A DNA stretch of 6,644 nt from Acidilobaceae archaeon (GTDB lineage: Archaea > Thermoproteota > Thermoprotei_A > Sulfolobales > Acidilobaceae), in the NCBI GenBank assembly GCA_027039295.1, contig JALWEW010000135.1, forward strand, positions 1 through 6,644. The letters run 5' to 3'. The notes under the pieces are model-generated. The model was not told where the DNA came from. It was given only the letters and a program-made list of their open reading frames with translations, and did no database searches. The translations under genes were made by a program, and so were the position numbers. Every line of letters begins with the position of its first letter. Within the stretch, counting starts at the first letter, position 1. This document shows, piece by piece, positions 5,574 to 6,644 of the stretch.

Positions 5574-6635
5574 GTGGACCTCGAGGCCAGGGCTAGGGTG
5601 GAGCTGCTCTACAAGGGCAGGGTTGTGGTTGACGAGGACCTCGGCTTAGCCCTCGTTATCGTCGAGAGGATGGGCTCCCTGCTGGCGGCTAGCAGGATCC
5701 TAGGGATAGCGTACTCGAGGCTCTGGGAGAGGCTGGCGAGGGCGGAGAGGATCCTCGGAGAGCCCCTGGTTAGGGCGAGGCGCGGGGGCCGCGGGGGAGG
5801 CGGCGCGGAGCTCACAGAGCTGGGTGTGGAGGTGCTCAACGCCTTCAGGAGGGCCTACCAGAGGATACACGGTGTCCCCCCAAGCCCTCCGAGGGCCCCT
5901 GTGGAGCCTGAAGAGCGGGCGGTGCTTGTCTACGCTGGCAGTAATGACCCCCTGCTCCAGAGGATCCTCGGCCTCCTAGGCGATAGGGGGGTAAAGGTGG
6001 AGGCCCACTGGCTGGGCTCCCTCCAGGGGTTCGCAAGCGTCCTCCTAGGCGACGCTGACGTGGCCGGCGTCCACGTCGTGGATCCCATGACCGGCGAGTA
6101 CAATAAGACCCTCCTGGGGGGAGTGGCGGGAGCCGCCCACCTAGCCATGGTCAGGGGCTACAGGAGGAGGATAGGCCTCGTCTCCAGGAGGCCCGTCAGC
6201 GTGGAGGATGTGATCCAGGGGCTCCTGGAGGGCAGGCTCACAGTAATCAACAGGCCCAAGGGCTCGGGCTCGCGGGTACTCCTCGAGAGGCTGCTGTCCG
6301 AGGCCGCTGGGCTGGGCTGGCCCCCCGACGAGGGCCTACTGAAGGCCAGGATCAAGGGCTGGAACCGTGTCGCGGCGACTCACACGGAGGTAGCGGAGGC
6401 CGTAGCCAGGGGGGAGGCCGATGTAGGCGTGGCAGTCGAGGCCGCGGCCTCTACGCTGGGCCTCCATTTCACTCCACTAGCCTGGGAGTGGTTTGACTTC
6501 CTTCTCGGGATCCACAGGAATCCGGCGGCGTTCTCGCAGTTCATCGAGGTACTATGCTCTGGTGAGGCAAGATCCATAGCGAGGGAGCTGGGGGGCTATG
6601 AGTACTCGATTGAAAGCTGTAACAGAATCCTCTAA
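5574..6635 (+). CDS. ModE-type winged-HTH regulator fused to a MoeA-type PBP-like ligand-binding domain
   Basis: Predicted one-component DNA-binding regulator, 353 residues from GTG 5574. Residues 1-95 match the ModE/LysR-like N-terminal domain: a first strand with YKGRVV, the HTH phrase GSLLAASRILGIAYSRLWERL (34-54) and the Gly-rich wing GGRGGGGAELT (71-81), very close to the same element in ModE. A Pro-rich linker (101-113) leads to a periplasmic-binding-protein-like domain (116-345) with AGSNDPLLQ, GSLQG (148-152), GVHVVDPMTGEYN (165-177), NRPKGSGSR (226-234) and a C-terminal WFDFLL. This resembles the PF12727-type domain at the C-terminus of archaeal MoeA, so molybdate, tungstate or a cofactor precursor is a plausible but unproven ligand. 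TTG 5562, with a G-run at 5552-5556, would add four residues; no start has a strong SD. Reading upstream to ATG 5409 would run into the divergent gene and adds residues with no domain match. A further gene seems to follow directly. Confidence 0.85.
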   Translation: MDLEARARVELLYKGRVVVDEDLGLALVIVERMGSLLAASRILGIAYSRLWERLARAERILGEPLVRARRGGRGGGGAELTELGVEVLNAFRRAYQRIHGVPPSPPRAPVEPEERAVLVYAGSNDPLLQRILGLLGDRGVKVEAHWLGSLQGFASVLLGDADVAGVHVVDPMTGEYNKTLLGGVAGAAHLAMVRGYRRRIGLVSRRPVSVEDVIQGLLEGRLTVINRPKGSGSRVLLERLLSEAAGLGWPPDEGLLKARIKGWNRVAATHTEVAEAVARGEADVGVAVEAAASTLGLHFTPLAWEWFDFLLGIHRNPAAFSQFIEVLCSGEARSIARELGGYEYSIESCNRIL

Positions 6636-6637
6636 GA

Positions 6638-6644
6638 AGGAGGG
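6638..6644 (+). promoter_or_regulatory. Shine-Dalgarno site of the next gene
   Basis: AGGAGGG begins two bases after the regulator's TAA stop and runs to the end of the window. It is a strong archaeal SD, so a + strand gene should start about 5-10 bases beyond the window edge and be co-transcribed with the regulator. Confidence 0.65.

Noticed and set aside
1..6644. CRISPR arrays, insertion sequences, long direct repeats, rRNA
   Set aside because: No regularly spaced repeats, transposase-like protein, terminal inverted repeats or rRNA motifs were seen on either strand. Recurrent CCTCCTAGGC-type strings are explained by codon preference.

Overview
The window looks like chromosomal DNA of a hyperthermophilic archaeon of the Thermoproteota (Crenarchaeota; Desulfurococcales-like is my best guess, not provable here). 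The signs are high G+C, heavy use of AGG, ATA, CTC and CTA codons, GTG/TTG starts, G-rich Shine-Dalgarno (SD) sites matching archaeal 16S rRNA, a short A/T-rich promoter island, and tightly packed genes. All six genes appear to begin with GTG or TTG. I see no RNA gene, insertion sequence, CRISPR array or oligo-T terminator.

Left part (about 1-2402, + strand): a complete three-gene polar amino acid uptake (PAAT-type) ABC transporter: membrane-anchored solute-binding protein, a single HisM/GlnP-like permease (presumably a homodimer), and ATPase. The permease and ATPase genes overlap by a GTGA with a good SD inside the permease end, so they are probably translationally coupled.

Middle part (2334-5485, - strand): a two-gene operon. 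The first gene encodes a large membrane protein that joins an extracellular NodB-type polysaccharide deacetylase-like domain and a beta-rich domain to a cytoplasmic family-2 glycosyltransferase with C-terminal membrane helices. Eight bases later comes a small integral membrane protein of the 'small multidrug export' family (PF06695-like). They may form an envelope polysaccharide or glycolipid synthesis/modification module. The second gene runs tail-to-tail into the ABC ATPase gene and overlaps it by 69 bases.

Right part (5562/5574-6635, + strand): divergent from the glycosyltransferase gene, a one-component regulator with a ModE-type winged HTH fused to a periplasmic-binding-protein-like domain of the type found at the C-terminus of archaeal MoeA proteins (PF12727-like). 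The divergent promoter region has one A/T-rich island that could serve either direction. The window stops on a strong SD sequence just after the regulator's stop codon, so another + strand gene almost certainly starts just beyond.

The most notable object is the membrane-spanning deacetylase-glycosyltransferase fusion. The rest is recognisable, with several local oddities in start choice, overlap and ligand-binding residues.
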